From contig RPFO01000080.1 of assembly GCA_009746045.1 (NCBI GenBank), forward strand, positions 4,027,400 through 4,091,399: DNA of 64,000 nt, read 5' to 3'. The stretch comes from Mesostigma viride (taxonomy: Eukaryota; Streptophyta; Mesostigmatophyceae; Mesostigmatales; Mesostigmataceae). Of the stretch, positions 18,753 through 31,066 are shown in pieces. The translations under genes and the position numbers were made by a program. Within the stretch, counting starts at the first letter, position 1. The number at the start of each line of letters is the position of its first letter. Under the pieces are notes generated by a model. The model was not told the origin of the DNA. It made no database searches and was given only the letters and a program-made list of their open reading frames with translations.

Positions 18753-21078
18753 AGTGGTTGCTTGTGGATCTATGGGTGCAGTGCGATTACCTTGTGAACG
18801 ACCTCGTGTTGTCATGTCTCTTCGCACAGTGTCACCTTGCGCTGCAGGTTCATATCAGCATACACGTCTGTGGTTCTCAGCTGAGCACCTGCAGCACGGG
18901 ATAATACATGCTGGGCTGCACTACACGTTTCCTTTACCATTTGCCACGGCAATTTACAGTGCACGATGGCTATCTCAGGTGCATACTCTGGATCAACTAC
19001 AAAACCAACTGAACATACACTCCCGGGAAGGACTAAAGCATCCTGCTTGGGCGCTCGCTCCCCTAAAGGTATAAGCGTCAATCCCTCTAAAGGGAGCTCT
19101 TTCACAGAACCGACATCAAACAGAGCGACCTTTTAAAAGAACTTGCCTACTCCATCCTTCCGTCGCGGGGCACGGAGGAAACTATGCAGAATGTGTGTGA
19201 TGCGGCCATACCTAACCCCCTCTTTACCATAAACCATTACTCCTGAGTTGCGATGCATGGCGAACAGTTTGTCGAAGGTCGGCGACTGCAGTTCGGTAAT
19301 TGCTGCCATTGATGTGGATTGAGTCATGCTCGTCACAAGCAGGCTCCATGCCACACACCGCCGCCGTAATCATCGTGGGGAGGCGTGGCTCCTGGTTTTG
19401 CGTGATCCACTGCTTAAGCCAGGCCAGGTTGCCAACGTGAACGAGCCGACGCCTGCAAGTGACAACATAGGCAAGTACATCACATTGCAAAATCAATTAA
19501 ACATACAATTAAACATAGTTGTCCCACTTCATACAATCATCAACATAGTGAAAAAAAGCATCTTCATCATTGCATGCACAACCAGATATTGCGTGTAGAC
19601 AAGGACATAAGAATGTCACTGTGAAATCTAGAAAATCAACCACATTAAGCACGAGTAAGCAAATCAGAAGAATGCAGGAAACATATGATAATCCTATGTA
19701 CATGCGTTGCAAGATTACACCCTCCTTTCGGCTGAACTGAATTAAAATGGCCAATGCGAGGGTGTACAAATGTAGCATCGGTTTCTACAAGAAACTCACC
19801 AGAATTCAATTCCATATCCGGGCTCGTATGTTGCATGCTGAAGTGCAAATTCCAGGAGTAACTGTAAGGCCTCAAGCTGCTCGACCTCAGAGAGAGTATA
19901 TGCTTGTTGACGAAAGCGCTTGCTCGGCAGAATACACTTGGACGGATCAGTTTCCAGAATGTCCCACACAGACGGGAAGCCTTGACCCTGAAAAAAAAAC
20001 ACATGAACCAAATAGAAAAAAAAAGAACGTAAGTACATGTTTTGCATACACTTAACCTGCTAGAAACACTCGCTGAAACATGGGAAATGTGCATGCAGCC
20101 AAGCAAACACGAAGTTTGTTTCAAAAACTTACCCACACAGTCTGGCGCGTGAAGTAGCTCAGGATGTTCAATGCCTCGAAGTCCATGAAGAAGTTCCCCA
20201 TGGAGCATTCCACGTTCTTGTTTGACAATGGCCCAGAAGTAATCACCGCCATTTGGCGCTCACCCCATGTCATGCTCCGGCCATCAGGCAGGCCAGCATA
20301 CCGGATCTGTTCCGCCAAGTGAGATGCAGCATGGACCGATCTTGACATTTCTGACGCTGGCATAACACACTCTAATGCTACCACCGCACGCACCATCATT
20401 TCGCCCACTTCGACTAACTGCGATTGAGTGAGGCACCTTGCTGAAAATACAGCATTAAAGGCCACAGACAGCTGGACAAATGCCGCGCGGGCATCCGGAT
20501 GCAAACGATTGCGCAACACGACCGGCAACAACAAGCACAAGTACTTGTTTTTGTCACTTGTTTTCATCGTCTCATCGCTTTTCCCGTCAGCGGCTAGTCC
20601 GTGGTATCGCCCAGGCACATAGTCCGGGAGGCGGTCGAACGCCTTTTCCACCTCTGCATTCAACAGAAACATGGAATGATACACAGATGTAAACGATCAC
20701 ATTGACAATTTGATTAGAAAATTATGTCAGAGGCGAATTCTCAGAGTGGCCAAACACTGTCAGCCCAAATGCTCCGGCAAATCCTGACACTAACCCCATA
20801 AATAGTTATTGAAAAAATGAAAGGAAGTCTCACAAGCAACATGTTTACCCTAACAAGGGCACTTGGTTTGATGTGGTACACAGAAATTTCTAATGACAGT
20901 GGACTACGTCATGGGATCTATGGACCAACACAGCCATTAAGCAATCTTGGCAGATGACAACATGAAACACTTTATATAAAATACCAACAAACAACATCCA
21001 AACCAATTCCAATAAAAAAGCATATACACATCCACAGACATACCACGGGTGGCCGCTTTCTCCTCCGACGTGAGTTGA

Positions 21079-21856
21079 TGTAACGACTAAAAATGATCAT
21101 CAGCATCATCCACAGTCCAATATGAAAGATCTTTTACCTGGGTTGCTTTCTTGAGTTGCAGAACTTCAAGTATCCGAGCAACGTTGAGATGGAAATTCCA
21201 CAGCACGTGATTTAGGGAATCACACCCCTTGTAGACACAAGGACAAGCTCGTGTGTAGACGACCTCTGTGGAACTGAAGGACGTCTATAGCCAAGGGGCT
21301 CTTATGGATTGGACAACAAAGCCAAGCTTTATTATACCATGGTGAATCAAAACCAACGTAGCAACAATGGCGACCCCACGTCCTTGATATCGACGTGCTT
21401 GTCGAACTTGCTCCAACCTTAGCCTGAAGAGAACCAATCAGAACCATGGGATTCTATACAAGATCTTCGTATCCATCCTAGTCACACAGAACAGAACAAC
21501 AACACCACAGCCTGGCAGAATCTTTCCATGAGATCCTAAATCTGTCGTAAGCACTGAAGTCCCAAAGGAGCATTTAAGACTCAATAGTACCAACTAACAA
21601 ACTACAACCCCACGTGGATCAGGCCACGACCAATGAGGGCTCCTATCAGTAGTATCAGCCAACAAACTACAACCCTACGTGGATCAGGCCACGACCAATG
21701 AGGGTTCCTATCAGTTGGTTGACAAAGTATCAGCTCCAAGTACCGTCGTCTTAGAAACCTCATAACTTTCTCAATACTGATCCAAAAGTCCTCAAATAAA
21801 AGCCAAACATTCACAAAACAAAGGATGTAACAACAAAGTCATTTTTGCTTGTTACA
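21079..21856 (-). repeat. 3' LTR of gypsy-2
   Basis: This 778-bp LTR (TGTAACGACT to GCTTGTTACA on the plus strand) is the same family as the gypsy-1 LTR, in the opposite orientation. It contains the same ~63-bp internal duplication; here one of the two G-box copies is mutated to CTACGTGG. Confidence 0.93.
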
Positions 21857-21883
21857 TATCTCCCCCTCAAAACTGGACCTCCC
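21857..21883 (-). promoter_or_regulatory. polypurine tract of gypsy-2
   Basis: Read on the minus strand, GTTTTGAGGGGGAGATA lies directly before the LTR's TGTAAC. A G-rich purine tract at this place primes plus-strand DNA synthesis in LTR retrotransposons. Confidence 0.8.
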
Positions 21884-22215
21884 AGGTCCAATAGCCAACT
21901 CTTGAAGGCAGAGGAACATTGAACAGAAATCCACCATCTCTTGGGAAAAGCAGATGGGTTTTTACATCCCTGGAAACAGGGCCTCCTATCTCATAAACAT
22001 CTAGTCACAGGTTTCTACAGCAGACAAGTCACTACCTTATCTACTATAAATCCAGATAAACACATCTCATAATACAAGGTCTTCCATTCAGCATCCTGGA
22101 ACCTGGAACTCTGGACTGGAACATCAGAACTGGACTGGAGCCCCCCCATCATCCATCCTGGAATCCCCCCCTCACACCACAATCCAAAGCCCCCTTTCCT
22201 TCTCAGCCCTGTTCC

Positions 22216-23029
22216 TCACAGGCTATACCAATCCCCATTCAGGCCATCCTTGCCCTTGAGTCCACACATGGGAAACTGCTCCACCATGTGGGCCAACTCT
22301 GGCCAGTTCCTGCTGACCTGCAACACCACGCAAGTCTCAGCAGCTCCTGCCACCATCTGGGCAGCATAGCGAAGGCATGCCCCTGGATAGGAGAAGAGCA
22401 CCACAGACTGACTCTCAGGGTCCATCACCCAAGTAGAGGACGTCTTGTGCCTGCTCACCCATGATCTGTACGCCCACCAGAACTGCAGAAAGGTCTTGAC
22501 CACCGACCACTTAGCACCTATCAGAGGCACCAGCACCCTTAGTGGCGTCTGACGGACCTTAAGTTCCACAGTGTACTTGGGCAACCCTGGATGGCAAAAG
22601 AGGTTAGAAGTCTCCAAAGGAAAACACCTTCTGGCAGAGCTGGAGGAAGAAGGAACCAAATCAAAGTCACCCTTCTGAACTGAAAACTCCAACAGCTCCA
22701 TGTAGGAAGCCTCTCCCATACTCACTGGCTGCAACTGAGTAAATGCCTCCTTCAAGGCCTCAGGTAAGGCTGCCAGCATGACCGGCCCCTCAGCAGGCCT
22801 CATGTCAATCTCAGGTCCTGGTGACAATGCATACATCCTATGCAGCAGATGAGCCACAAAAAGGGGAGCCACTCTCATACAGGCTTGTGTGCAGCTGAGA
22901 TAGGACCTCCTCCACATAGCCTTCAGAGCTCACCTCCCCCTCCTCTCTGTTGAGTGCAGCCAACGCCTTGGCCAAAGTCTCATAGTGGTCACAGGGGCCC
23001 GTGCAGTTCCTATGATCCACATAGGCCAC
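22216..23029 (-). CDS. uncharacterised ORF near the 3' end of gypsy-2
   Basis: A 233-codon frame (22917-22216) is preceded by an overlapping 63-codon frame (23029-22838), EEGEVSSEGYVEEVLSQL, that may be its N-terminus after one frame change. Composition is protein-like: helical segments such as LPEALKEAFTQLQ, Trp-rich FLQFWWAYRSW and a Ser run. I recognise no domain. It lies between pol remnants and the polypurine tract, where some gypsy elements carry an extra ORF. It is the longest frame left in a mostly decayed interior, so it may be retained for function or simply be younger. Confidence 0.35.
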
Positions 23030-23755
23030 TCAGCAGCACCAAGGTAGAAACCTCCAGGTATATACTATTGGTCTGGTACACGAAGACGTGCATGCAGAAC
23101 ATGACCCACGTGTCTTAATCATACCAGGAATCAAGCCCTAGGTGAACCACTCCATATGTCGAGGGTACAACACAGAAGTCACTCTCCATGTGCCATCCAA
23201 GCTCAGATCCCCTCAACCATCCTCAGAAACTGGTCACCAAAATCTGGATGTCATCTCAGCTTAGTCCAACCAAACTCCCACCAGAGTCCATCCCACTCAA
23301 CTCAGATCCCCGTCGGATTCAATGAGTCCACATGAATCCAAGAAGGAGTAAACAGGATCAAGGCACCTAAGCCAAACAAGGCGAGGCCACTCCATGTTCT
23401 GGGACACCACCCTCCCTCAGCTAGAGTCCACGGGTGAAAGACAAGCCTGACATTCCCAGGGATAACGGGTCATCCACAGGGATCCATGCCACGAAATACT
23501 GACAACTCTCACTGCTTGATCAGGGCAGGAAGCAGAGTGTCATGTAGCAAGGCTAACCCTCTATACAGCCAACCCCCAAACTAACTGGGCTGCCAGGGTC
23601 CAAGGCTCATCAAAGCTAGTCACCACAGCACACCCAAAGATTCCAGCCCTTCTCAAGGGAAGAGGTAGTCAGGGACAGATGCTGTATCACCACAACAGAG
23701 TGGCAGGTAACCGAGCCATAATAAATCCCCAATCCATCCCAACTGGGGACCTCCC

Positions 23756-24079
23756 TCAGATCACCAACAGGTCATAGCAGGCTGGGTGGATTCCAAGAAT
23801 GCTCAATCCTAACACAGGGGCTGGCGTGAGCTTCTGCTGCAGCAAGTCCAAGGCCTGCTGACACCCGTCAGTCCACGCAAACTGGAACGAGGAAACGTCA
23901 ACAGCGCCCCAGGTGGAAGTGCAGTCACCAAGAGGCAGGAGCAATCCAGCAGGAAGACGTCGCCAACAGGGTCGCCTCAGGAAGATCAAGGGTATCTCAG
24001 AAGTACACCCATGATGAAGAGAGGCCGTGGACAGGGTTGTCACCAGTGGGTACCCGTCAGCAGGTTGGGGAGGTGCCAC
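23756..24079 (-). pseudogene. gypsy-2 RT/RNase H remnant
   Basis: The translated segment FAWTDGCQQALDLLQQKLTP matches the gypsy-1 segment FEWTDRCQQAFDLLKQKLTS at the RT-RNase H border, with flanking similarity lost. No catalytic RT box is seen nearby, so only a fragment of pol remains. Confidence 0.7.
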
Positions 24080-24141
24080 AAAGCACAGCCAAAATAGCCC
24101 ACCGATGGCCAGCGAAACCAGGATACCACATAGTCAGGGAT

Positions 24142-27100
24142 CTATGAGGTGAGCCCGACAGGATGAACTGAAATCCCAGGGTGAATCCACGCTATGATCC
24201 TCACAGATCTCCTCCCCACCAGAACAAAATTCCCCCCCTCCAGTCGCACCAAAGGAGTGAGAGTGAGGTAAAGCCACATCTCCTTAGTAGCTAGTACACT
24301 CAAACCCATAGCCAGTGGCCTATGATAATCACAAGGCACACTATTTCTCCATAAGATGCCTGGGAAAACCATCCACAGCCTTGAGAGGGATAGCAGAAGA
24401 TCAGTAATGCCTCACCAGCATTATGAACGGTATGCCCCAACTTGTAAATCGTAGCACACGCTACCCCCATGCAAGGGCTAGGTGCAGCCCAATCCCCTGC
24501 ACGCCCTGCTCCCCACACAAATCCCCCTCAGCATAACTGGTAAACTGGAGACTACCAGCATGCCTAATAATTCCACCCCTCTGCGTAGAATAAGCTGTAA
24601 TAATCCTGGTATCAGCTTCCCAAGATTGACAGCATGACCTAGCAGGAACAAACGCCATGGGATACGCATGAAGACAGAGGCCCAGCCAACCAGAGAAGGG
24701 TGGGGGAGGCAAGTCTCTCAGCCCACTAAACCACTGGTGGCCTGCAGGGTCGCTCTATTAAGACGTCCTATGCACCTCATGACTAAAGATGGGGTGGGAA
24801 CTACAGCATCCAAGACAGAGTTGCATACAAGGCAGCTTGAGAGCAGACTGAAAGCAATCACCAATCAGCCAACTGATGTGCCCAAGCTTGGCAGGGCCCC
24901 AGCAACAAAAATCACTCCCCGCATCCATCCAGGTGGCACTACCATGCAAGGTAATGTGGGCATTAGGATCGAAGGAGCCCAAGACAAGGTTGCACAAGTA
25001 GGGCAGCGTAAGGGTATGCTGGATGAGGCCATCAGTCATCAAACAGATACACCCTCAGCTTGGCAGGGCCCTAGCAAGTAGACTGAACCATGTCCCCCTA
25101 GTCAAAGCATGGAAAGTAGTATCCATGTCCGTGGACCACGTAGACTGCCAAATGGTATTAATGTCAGTGTACCACGGATACTGATGCACATGAGGCAGGT
25201 TGTAAGGGTGGTAGAGGGCTGAATGGGTCCCCCAACTAACCCACACCTCTAAGCTCATGTGAGCCCCCGCCCAGCACCAAGTAGTCCAACTCCTCAATTA
25301 AGAGTCAACGGAGTGGGCATCATTGTCATCACTGTCATGCCAAAGATTCCAGCCTGCCCCACAGTTGTAGCTCCGTTGATCCCGCCCATCATCCAACCAA
25401 CAAGGACATCCTACCCACGCAAACATGATGCCAGACCCCCCGTGCAAGCAGTCCCATTCATACAACCATCATGCTGTGCAAGCAATCAGCTCAAGGGCGG
25501 ATGGTGTACTATCAAGACAACAAGCCATCCTGGCACCATGCAAGCAAGAATAAGTCCATAGCAGGGCAAAGCAAGGGTAGGAGGTTACTCATCTGCACAA
25601 GGCTGGCTTGATGTCCACCAGCAGGCAGGACCCAGCACTGCGTCAGGAGCAGGCACCAGCATTACAGATACTCGTCACTTGGGCGTCCCCAAGTCACCAG
25701 AGTCGCCAGCGGCCACCATGCAGTGCTTGCAGTCGCCACCACGAGTGCTCTCAGGCCCCACCATGAGTGCTGGTAGTCGCCACCAGGAGTGCTGGCACTC
25801 GTCACCATGAGTGCTTGCAGTTGCCACCAACAGCACTAGTCCACTACCAGGGTACTCTCCAACGTAGCCTCCATGCACCATGCCCGCCATAGACATGTTC
25901 CCAATCCCCCACTGGCCTCAAGCCCCCAAGAGGCTACTGCCACCACGCCCAATCAGCGTTGGACCACCCCCACATGTGGGTATCCAACACAGCTGTTGCC
26001 TGACTGGACAACCAAGACTAGCTGCTTGCGCCGATCACGCTATGGGGAAGTGACTAAGCTGCTTTATGGAGGCCTGGGACGGACACCAATGAGCCTGGCT
26101 CCAGAAGCTGCTTGGAAGAAGGACCACATGCTGTCAACTGCCCGGACTAAACGTCAATCAGGCTGCAGGAAGGAGCCAGCACTCTTCACTATGGCACTCA
26201 GAAAACTGCCTAGTAGGCAAGCCACAGACTGCCAACCTATTAAGATAGCAGACTCGAACAGGGCTACTACCAAGTGCCAGGTAGCCAGAACTCCTAAGCC
26301 GGAGGAGCACAAGGGCCTGAGGTGTCCAACAGCCAGCAGAATTGCCCAAAAATCGAAAAAATGGGCCTAAAAACGCCTTGACCAGTGTCAAAAATTCTGA
26401 TCTGAGAACTATATCAGATATATTCACAGATAAGAACTATGACAGCAGCCCTGGTGTCCATACTTGCTGTCCTAGTGCACCTCCTAGGCCCAACAGGGAC
26501 CATCTGCCAACAAGCAGTGGTAACCATCATGTCCTGGGAGAAGTAAATGCGTGGTCACAATGGTCTGGCGCAGGTAAGGGCCCCAACTGGCAAGTGACCC
26601 ACACCCCACTTGTAAAGGGACGTTGTCAAGCAAGTGGTCCACCCCCTCTGGGAACATGTGTCAAAGGACACCGTCTAGCAAGTGGGCAACCCATGCAAGA
26701 GACACCTGGCAACTCATGGGTGCACGTGTGATACCCTCTAGGGGACAACCCACTGCAGGTATCCCGATGTCCCCTGATGTGGTGGCATCTACCATGCCAT
26801 ATGCCTCCATGATAGCATCTGGCACCCTTTGGCAGACCTGGGATATCCACTCCCCCGCAGAAATTTTCTCAGGGTAACTAGACACAGCTGTCCAAGTATG
26901 ATAGTGGAAACCCCGTAAATGCTGTTGTTCTGCCCTGGCATGTGTGATGCCGTCTGGAAATTACATTGCAGACATCCAGGATGTCCACTCCCCCGCAAAA
27001 AATTGCTCAGGGTAACCAGACGTAGCTGCCACCAATCTGGACAACTCCTAGGGAGCTCGCCCTACCCATAGTACCATGATGATAGTGGGAACAACACAAA

Positions 27101-27480
27101 TGCCGTTGTTCTCCTCCCCACCAAAACCAAACCACCATACACGTGGGAGGAACCAAAGCTCAACCTAGAACGCCTCCACTGTCATGATGCTCAACAAGAA
27201 AAGGAAGAGTTTCCCCCACAACTGAAACAAATGTTTGGCGACGCGTGAATTAAGGACGTGCCACAGTCCTTAAACAGCAAGGGTAGGCTGCCCATGCACC
27301 GAAGAAAAGGATCCTGAAAGATTGTCAAGTGAGTGCAAAAGGAACCTTGCGTAAAAAAGGCAGCCATGAATCCCTACTGTCCGCTCATCCGGAGCCACCC
27401 TCAAAAGACACGAGGTGTAACCTGAGCCACACCGTAAAAATGTCGTCAAAGAAAAGCAGCACCGGGAAAAAAAACAACCT
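24142..27480. other. gypsy-2 interior without recognisable genes
   Basis: This long stretch has many 60-165-codon ORFs on both strands, none with identifiable domains. A loose ~27-bp minisatellite (AGTCGCCACCAYGAGTGCT and variants) lies at about 25690-25830. Two imperfect direct repeats beginning TCCACTCCCCCGCA occur near 26848 and 26982, each followed by CTCAGGGTAAC and later GTTGTTCT. I regard it as non-coding filler of a non-autonomous element. Confidence 0.5.
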
Positions 27481-27941
27481 TAGACGGCGACGTCGTCAGG
27501 CGGTCGCGGTGGTGGTCGTGCGTGCAGCCGCAACCCGGAAACCGGGTGATAGGTGCCGTCGGCAGCAACAGTGCGTCGGCTCAGCCATAACCCGTAGCGC
27601 CATGTCAGCCTGGCCGAAAACAGAGCCTGCAGGGAAAAAAGACAGCTCCTAGCAGGATTCTGGAGCCGGACCTGCTGAGCTACTGGCCCAACACTCCGCA
27701 TGCCCTGCTCGAAACGTAGCAACACTTGCGTAATGCCGATATATAAAGATGTTTGGAGCTAGGCAGAGACTGCGGCGTCAGCAGCCACGACAGACAGGGC
27801 GGTGGTCGGACTTCAGCACGATGCGGCCAGCCAGCCGAAAGCCCGTAAGTAAGGACGCTTGTCAATGAAATATTGCACGAATTTAAAGAAAGGGACGGTG
27901 ACTTAGTGGTGCGTTAATAATGGCTTATGCAACACCCTTTT

Positions 27942-28200
27942 CTAGGGAGAGGTGAAGGAGAAGAAGGTCGCCCACACCTGGTTCCGTAGGGATGAAGGTG
28001 ATTGTGTAACCCGCCTCACTTCAGTCATAGAAGTACGATTGAAATTAAGTTGACGCCGTGGAGTATGAGTAGTTGTCTCAGCACCTTCCCTAGCAATGGG
28101 TTCCAGAGATGATGACGGATCTCCCAAACCTTGATTAGTAGGGGGTAAAGGTGATTGTGTCTTCGAACTACTCATACTTCCACATGGAGTCGCGATCGTC
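27942..28200 (-). pseudogene. gypsy-2 gag N-terminal remnant
   Basis: A 78-codon frame begins MSSSKTQSPLPPTNQG and tracks the gypsy-1 gag N-terminus for about 60 residues before diverging. Compared with gypsy-1 there is one extra base in the ATGTGGAAGTATGAG context, which favours the MSSS methionine as the real start in this family. The rest of gag, including the zinc knuckle, is absent. Confidence 0.75.
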
Positions 28201-28402
28201 TGCCTAGTAGAGACAACGGTTACGGCTGACTTCTAGTGTTACAGAGCAAGACAGTCACATCAGGATGTGTCTCAGTCTGTAACACCGTAAGTTTTCCGCA
28301 ACTCTATGAATCTTCTCGGATGACAGACATCTGATCAACGTTGTACTACCCGGAAGGTTACGACTTCAAGAGAAACACCAAAGTAGAGACCTCCGATACC
28401 AA

Positions 28403-29181
28403 TGTAACGACTAAAAATGATCATCAACATCATCCACAGTCCAATATGAAAGATCTTTTACCTGGGTTGCTTTCCTGAGTCGCAGAACTTCAAGTATCCG
28501 AGCAACGTTGAGATGGAAATTCCACAGCACGTGATTTAGGGAATCACACCCCTTGTAGACACAAAGACAAGCTCGTGTGTAGACGACCTCTGTGGAACTG
28601 AAGGACGTCTATAGCCAAGGGACTCTTATGGATTGGACAACAAAGCCAAGCTTTATTATACCATGGTGAATCAAAACCAACGTAGCAACAATGGCGACCC
28701 CACGTCCTTGATATCGACGTGCTTGTCGAGCATGCCTCAACCTTAGCCTGAAGAGAACCAATCAAAACCATGGAATTCTATACAAGATCTTCGTATCCAT
28801 CCTAGTCACACAAAACAGAACAACAACACCAACAGCCTGGCAGAATCTTTCCATGAGATCCTAAATCTGTCGTAAGCACTGAAGTCCCAAAGGAGCATTT
28901 AAGACTCAATAGTACCGACCAACAAACTATAACCCCACGTGGATCAGGCCACGACCAATGAGGGCTCCTATCAGTAGTACCAACCAACAAACTACAACCC
29001 TACGTGGATCAGGCCACGACCAATGAGGGTTCCTATCAGTTGGTTGACAAAGTATCAGCTCCAAGTACCGTCGTCTTAGAAACCTCATAACTTTCTCAAT
29101 ACTGATCCAAAAGTCCTCGAATAAAAACCAAACATTCACAAAACAAAGGATGTAACAACAAAGTCATTTTTGCTTGTTACA
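28403..29181 (-). repeat. 5' LTR of gypsy-2, with adjacent primer-binding site
   Basis: This 779-bp LTR differs from the 3' LTR by scattered substitutions only. The primer-binding site (minus strand TGGTATCGGAGG) lies just inside, at 28391-28401. Confidence 0.93.
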
Positions 29182-31066
29182 GTTGACATGGTGGATGTCG
29201 AGAGTTTTTTTTAATGCTTATTGTCCGGACACCATTCTTCGCCACTTTCTCCACCTCTTCCGTGGTAACCCAGAGCTCCTGATTAAGGCCCAGTTGTTGC
29301 AGCCTTGCTCGAACAGCAGGGGTATGAGCTTTCCCTGCACATAATAAAAAAGGCCACAAAGGACAACACAATATCAACGAAACGCACAATCAATAATCAA
29401 TCAACAAGCATGTAACAAAAATTTGTCCCTTGCATATGACAAGGTTTACAAACTGCACACTAGAAAAAAAAAAAGAACACTGTCGCGTGCTACTTACCGC
29501 TGGTGCAGTTGACTATCCGGAGCAGGCAGTTCGGGCCAAGGTGAAATTCATCCACCAGATGTCGAATTAACAGCTTGGTCCAGTACGGCAGCTTGCCGAA
29601 TATTTCAGGTTGCACCCCCAACTCTTCCCGACAATATTTCAGGTACCCATCATAATCCATTTCTGGAGGGGCAGCTCCAGTCCCGGATGGTCGCGCAGGG
29701 TCACCTTCCTTCAAAAGCGTAGAGTGCCCTAAGTACACAAGCTTCCCATTGGAAAAAAAAGTTGCTTCTCATTCTGGCCCATGTAACATGCAGCCGCAGT
29801 ATCCAGCATCTGGGATGTTTAGTGACTTTGCAAAAGCTGGGTAGTCGTGGATTACCCACAGTAGGAGCGCCTGCAGGCGCACAGGTTGTAACTGGCCGCC
29901 CTGGTCATCCACGATGTCGCATACATAAAAACCATTCCACATCGCCACAAGCTCATCAACCGCCAACTCCCAGTACACCTGCATTCTTTTTGGAGCCTTG
30001 CCCTTGGCGGCACTTATCAGCAGAACCATAGGTGAGAAGTTCTTGTTGACAAATACCCACTCAGGTAAATTGTAGCAAGCCATAAAAGCTGGCCAGCAAG
30101 AATAGTTTCCCATAAAGCTACGCGGACACACTCCGTCAACCGCCATCCCGAATATAAGATTACGCAGCTCAGTACGAAACTGCGGGTAAAGATTTTTTAC
30201 ATGTTGTACAGCCGGACAGTCTGCAAAAAGAAACAGGCAAGGAAAGAACAAACCACAGAGAATGCATTGAAGCAACGGTAAGAAATACAGATACATCACT
30301 GACCTTGCCAGGCAAGATTCAATAGCAAGATTCAGGGTTACTAACGTTCTAGCTCTACATACCAAAGTAACGCGGCGTTGTGTAACTCTATCGGCAAGCA
30401 AAGATAAAAAAAAAAACAAGCAATGGCCAGATGTAGAGGCTATGGATTATGAACCTTTGACTCCGTCGACAGTCCGCGTCGGCGAATCTGCATCCTTGTT
30501 TTCTTTCTCTCCTGCATACCTCAGTGCCATTGACATCTTCTCAATTCTGAACCAGCCCCGAACCCTGTCCAGCAAAGAAAAAACTCTGACTTGCCGATAG
30601 GGCTTCCTCGTATTAATCACCATGCCGTCTGTGTCTGTGTATATATCTCATAACGAGGTTCGGCGCACTTTGGGCACTGCTGGAGATCCTTATCTTTGTA
30701 AACATAATCGTCACACTTGCACGCATCGTATACTTTATACGTCAAGCCCAAGTCTCGCAACAGGCGTCTAGCCGCCTCAACAGAAGCCGGCAAGACATTG
30801 CCAGGTGGTAGGAGAGAACTAAAAAGGGCCAGCTGTGCGTCCGCGAACTTCCGAGTACAACCTCCTTGGCCCCATTGCGTTAGCAATTGTACTAGGGCCG
30901 CCACAACAGCTGGAACGTTAGATCCTGGGTATAAAGGCGTCTCCAAATGTACTCTGTTTGCAGCAGCATCGAAATTCCGGGCGAATTCCATAGCTGCCTC
31001 AGGCCCAGTTCGGTACTCATCGGCCCATCCCTCCATGAGGAAGTCGTCAAGGCCTTGTTCCTCCAT

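Larger units (their letters stand above)
21079..29181 (-). mobile_element. gypsy-2, complete-ended non-autonomous Ty3/gypsy element
   Basis: It has two LTRs in the same orientation (21079-21856 and 28403-29181), a 5-bp target duplication GTTGA (21074-21078 and 29182-29186), a primer-binding site and a polypurine tract. It lies within an exon of the CACTA transposase: removing the element and one GTTGA restores a continuous frame and the expected tnp2 sequence. The ~6.5-kb interior has only a gag N-terminus, a short RT/RNase H remnant and one ~233-codon ORF of unknown type. It therefore looks like a large non-autonomous derivative that would need proteins from relatives such as gypsy-1. The LTRs differ at a small number of positions. 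Confidence 0.92.
18248..31066 (-). pseudogene. CACTA tnp2 (Transposase_21) transposase gene, disrupted
   Basis: Exons read from 31066: an N-terminal region with a Cys cluster (CKCDDYVYKDKDLQQCPKC), then RKPYRQVRVF to DGVKG. The exon 30220-29498 has the tnp2 core (FGMAVDGVCPRSF, NYSCWPAF, LLWVIHDYPAF, VDEFHLGPN). The exon 29334-29182 continues at 21073-21044 across gypsy-2. The exon 20653-20133 carries a DUF4218-like part (LLPVVLRNRLHPDAR, HAASHLAEQIRYAG), 19987-19800 follows, and the remainder ends at 18248. Splice sites are mostly GTAAGT-like. Disruptions are a frame change near 30630, TGA at 29769, the gypsy-2 insertion, a frame change near 19310 and TAA at 19133. The tail has 21-residue repeats with SRGKR and an acidic end (YTDEEWD). 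It would have cut and joined CACTA ends. Confidence 0.85.

Noticed and set aside
24668-26370. Plus-strand ORFs of 100-165 codons inside gypsy-2
   Set aside because: Antisense to the element, no motifs, and composition typical of decayed GC-rich sequence.
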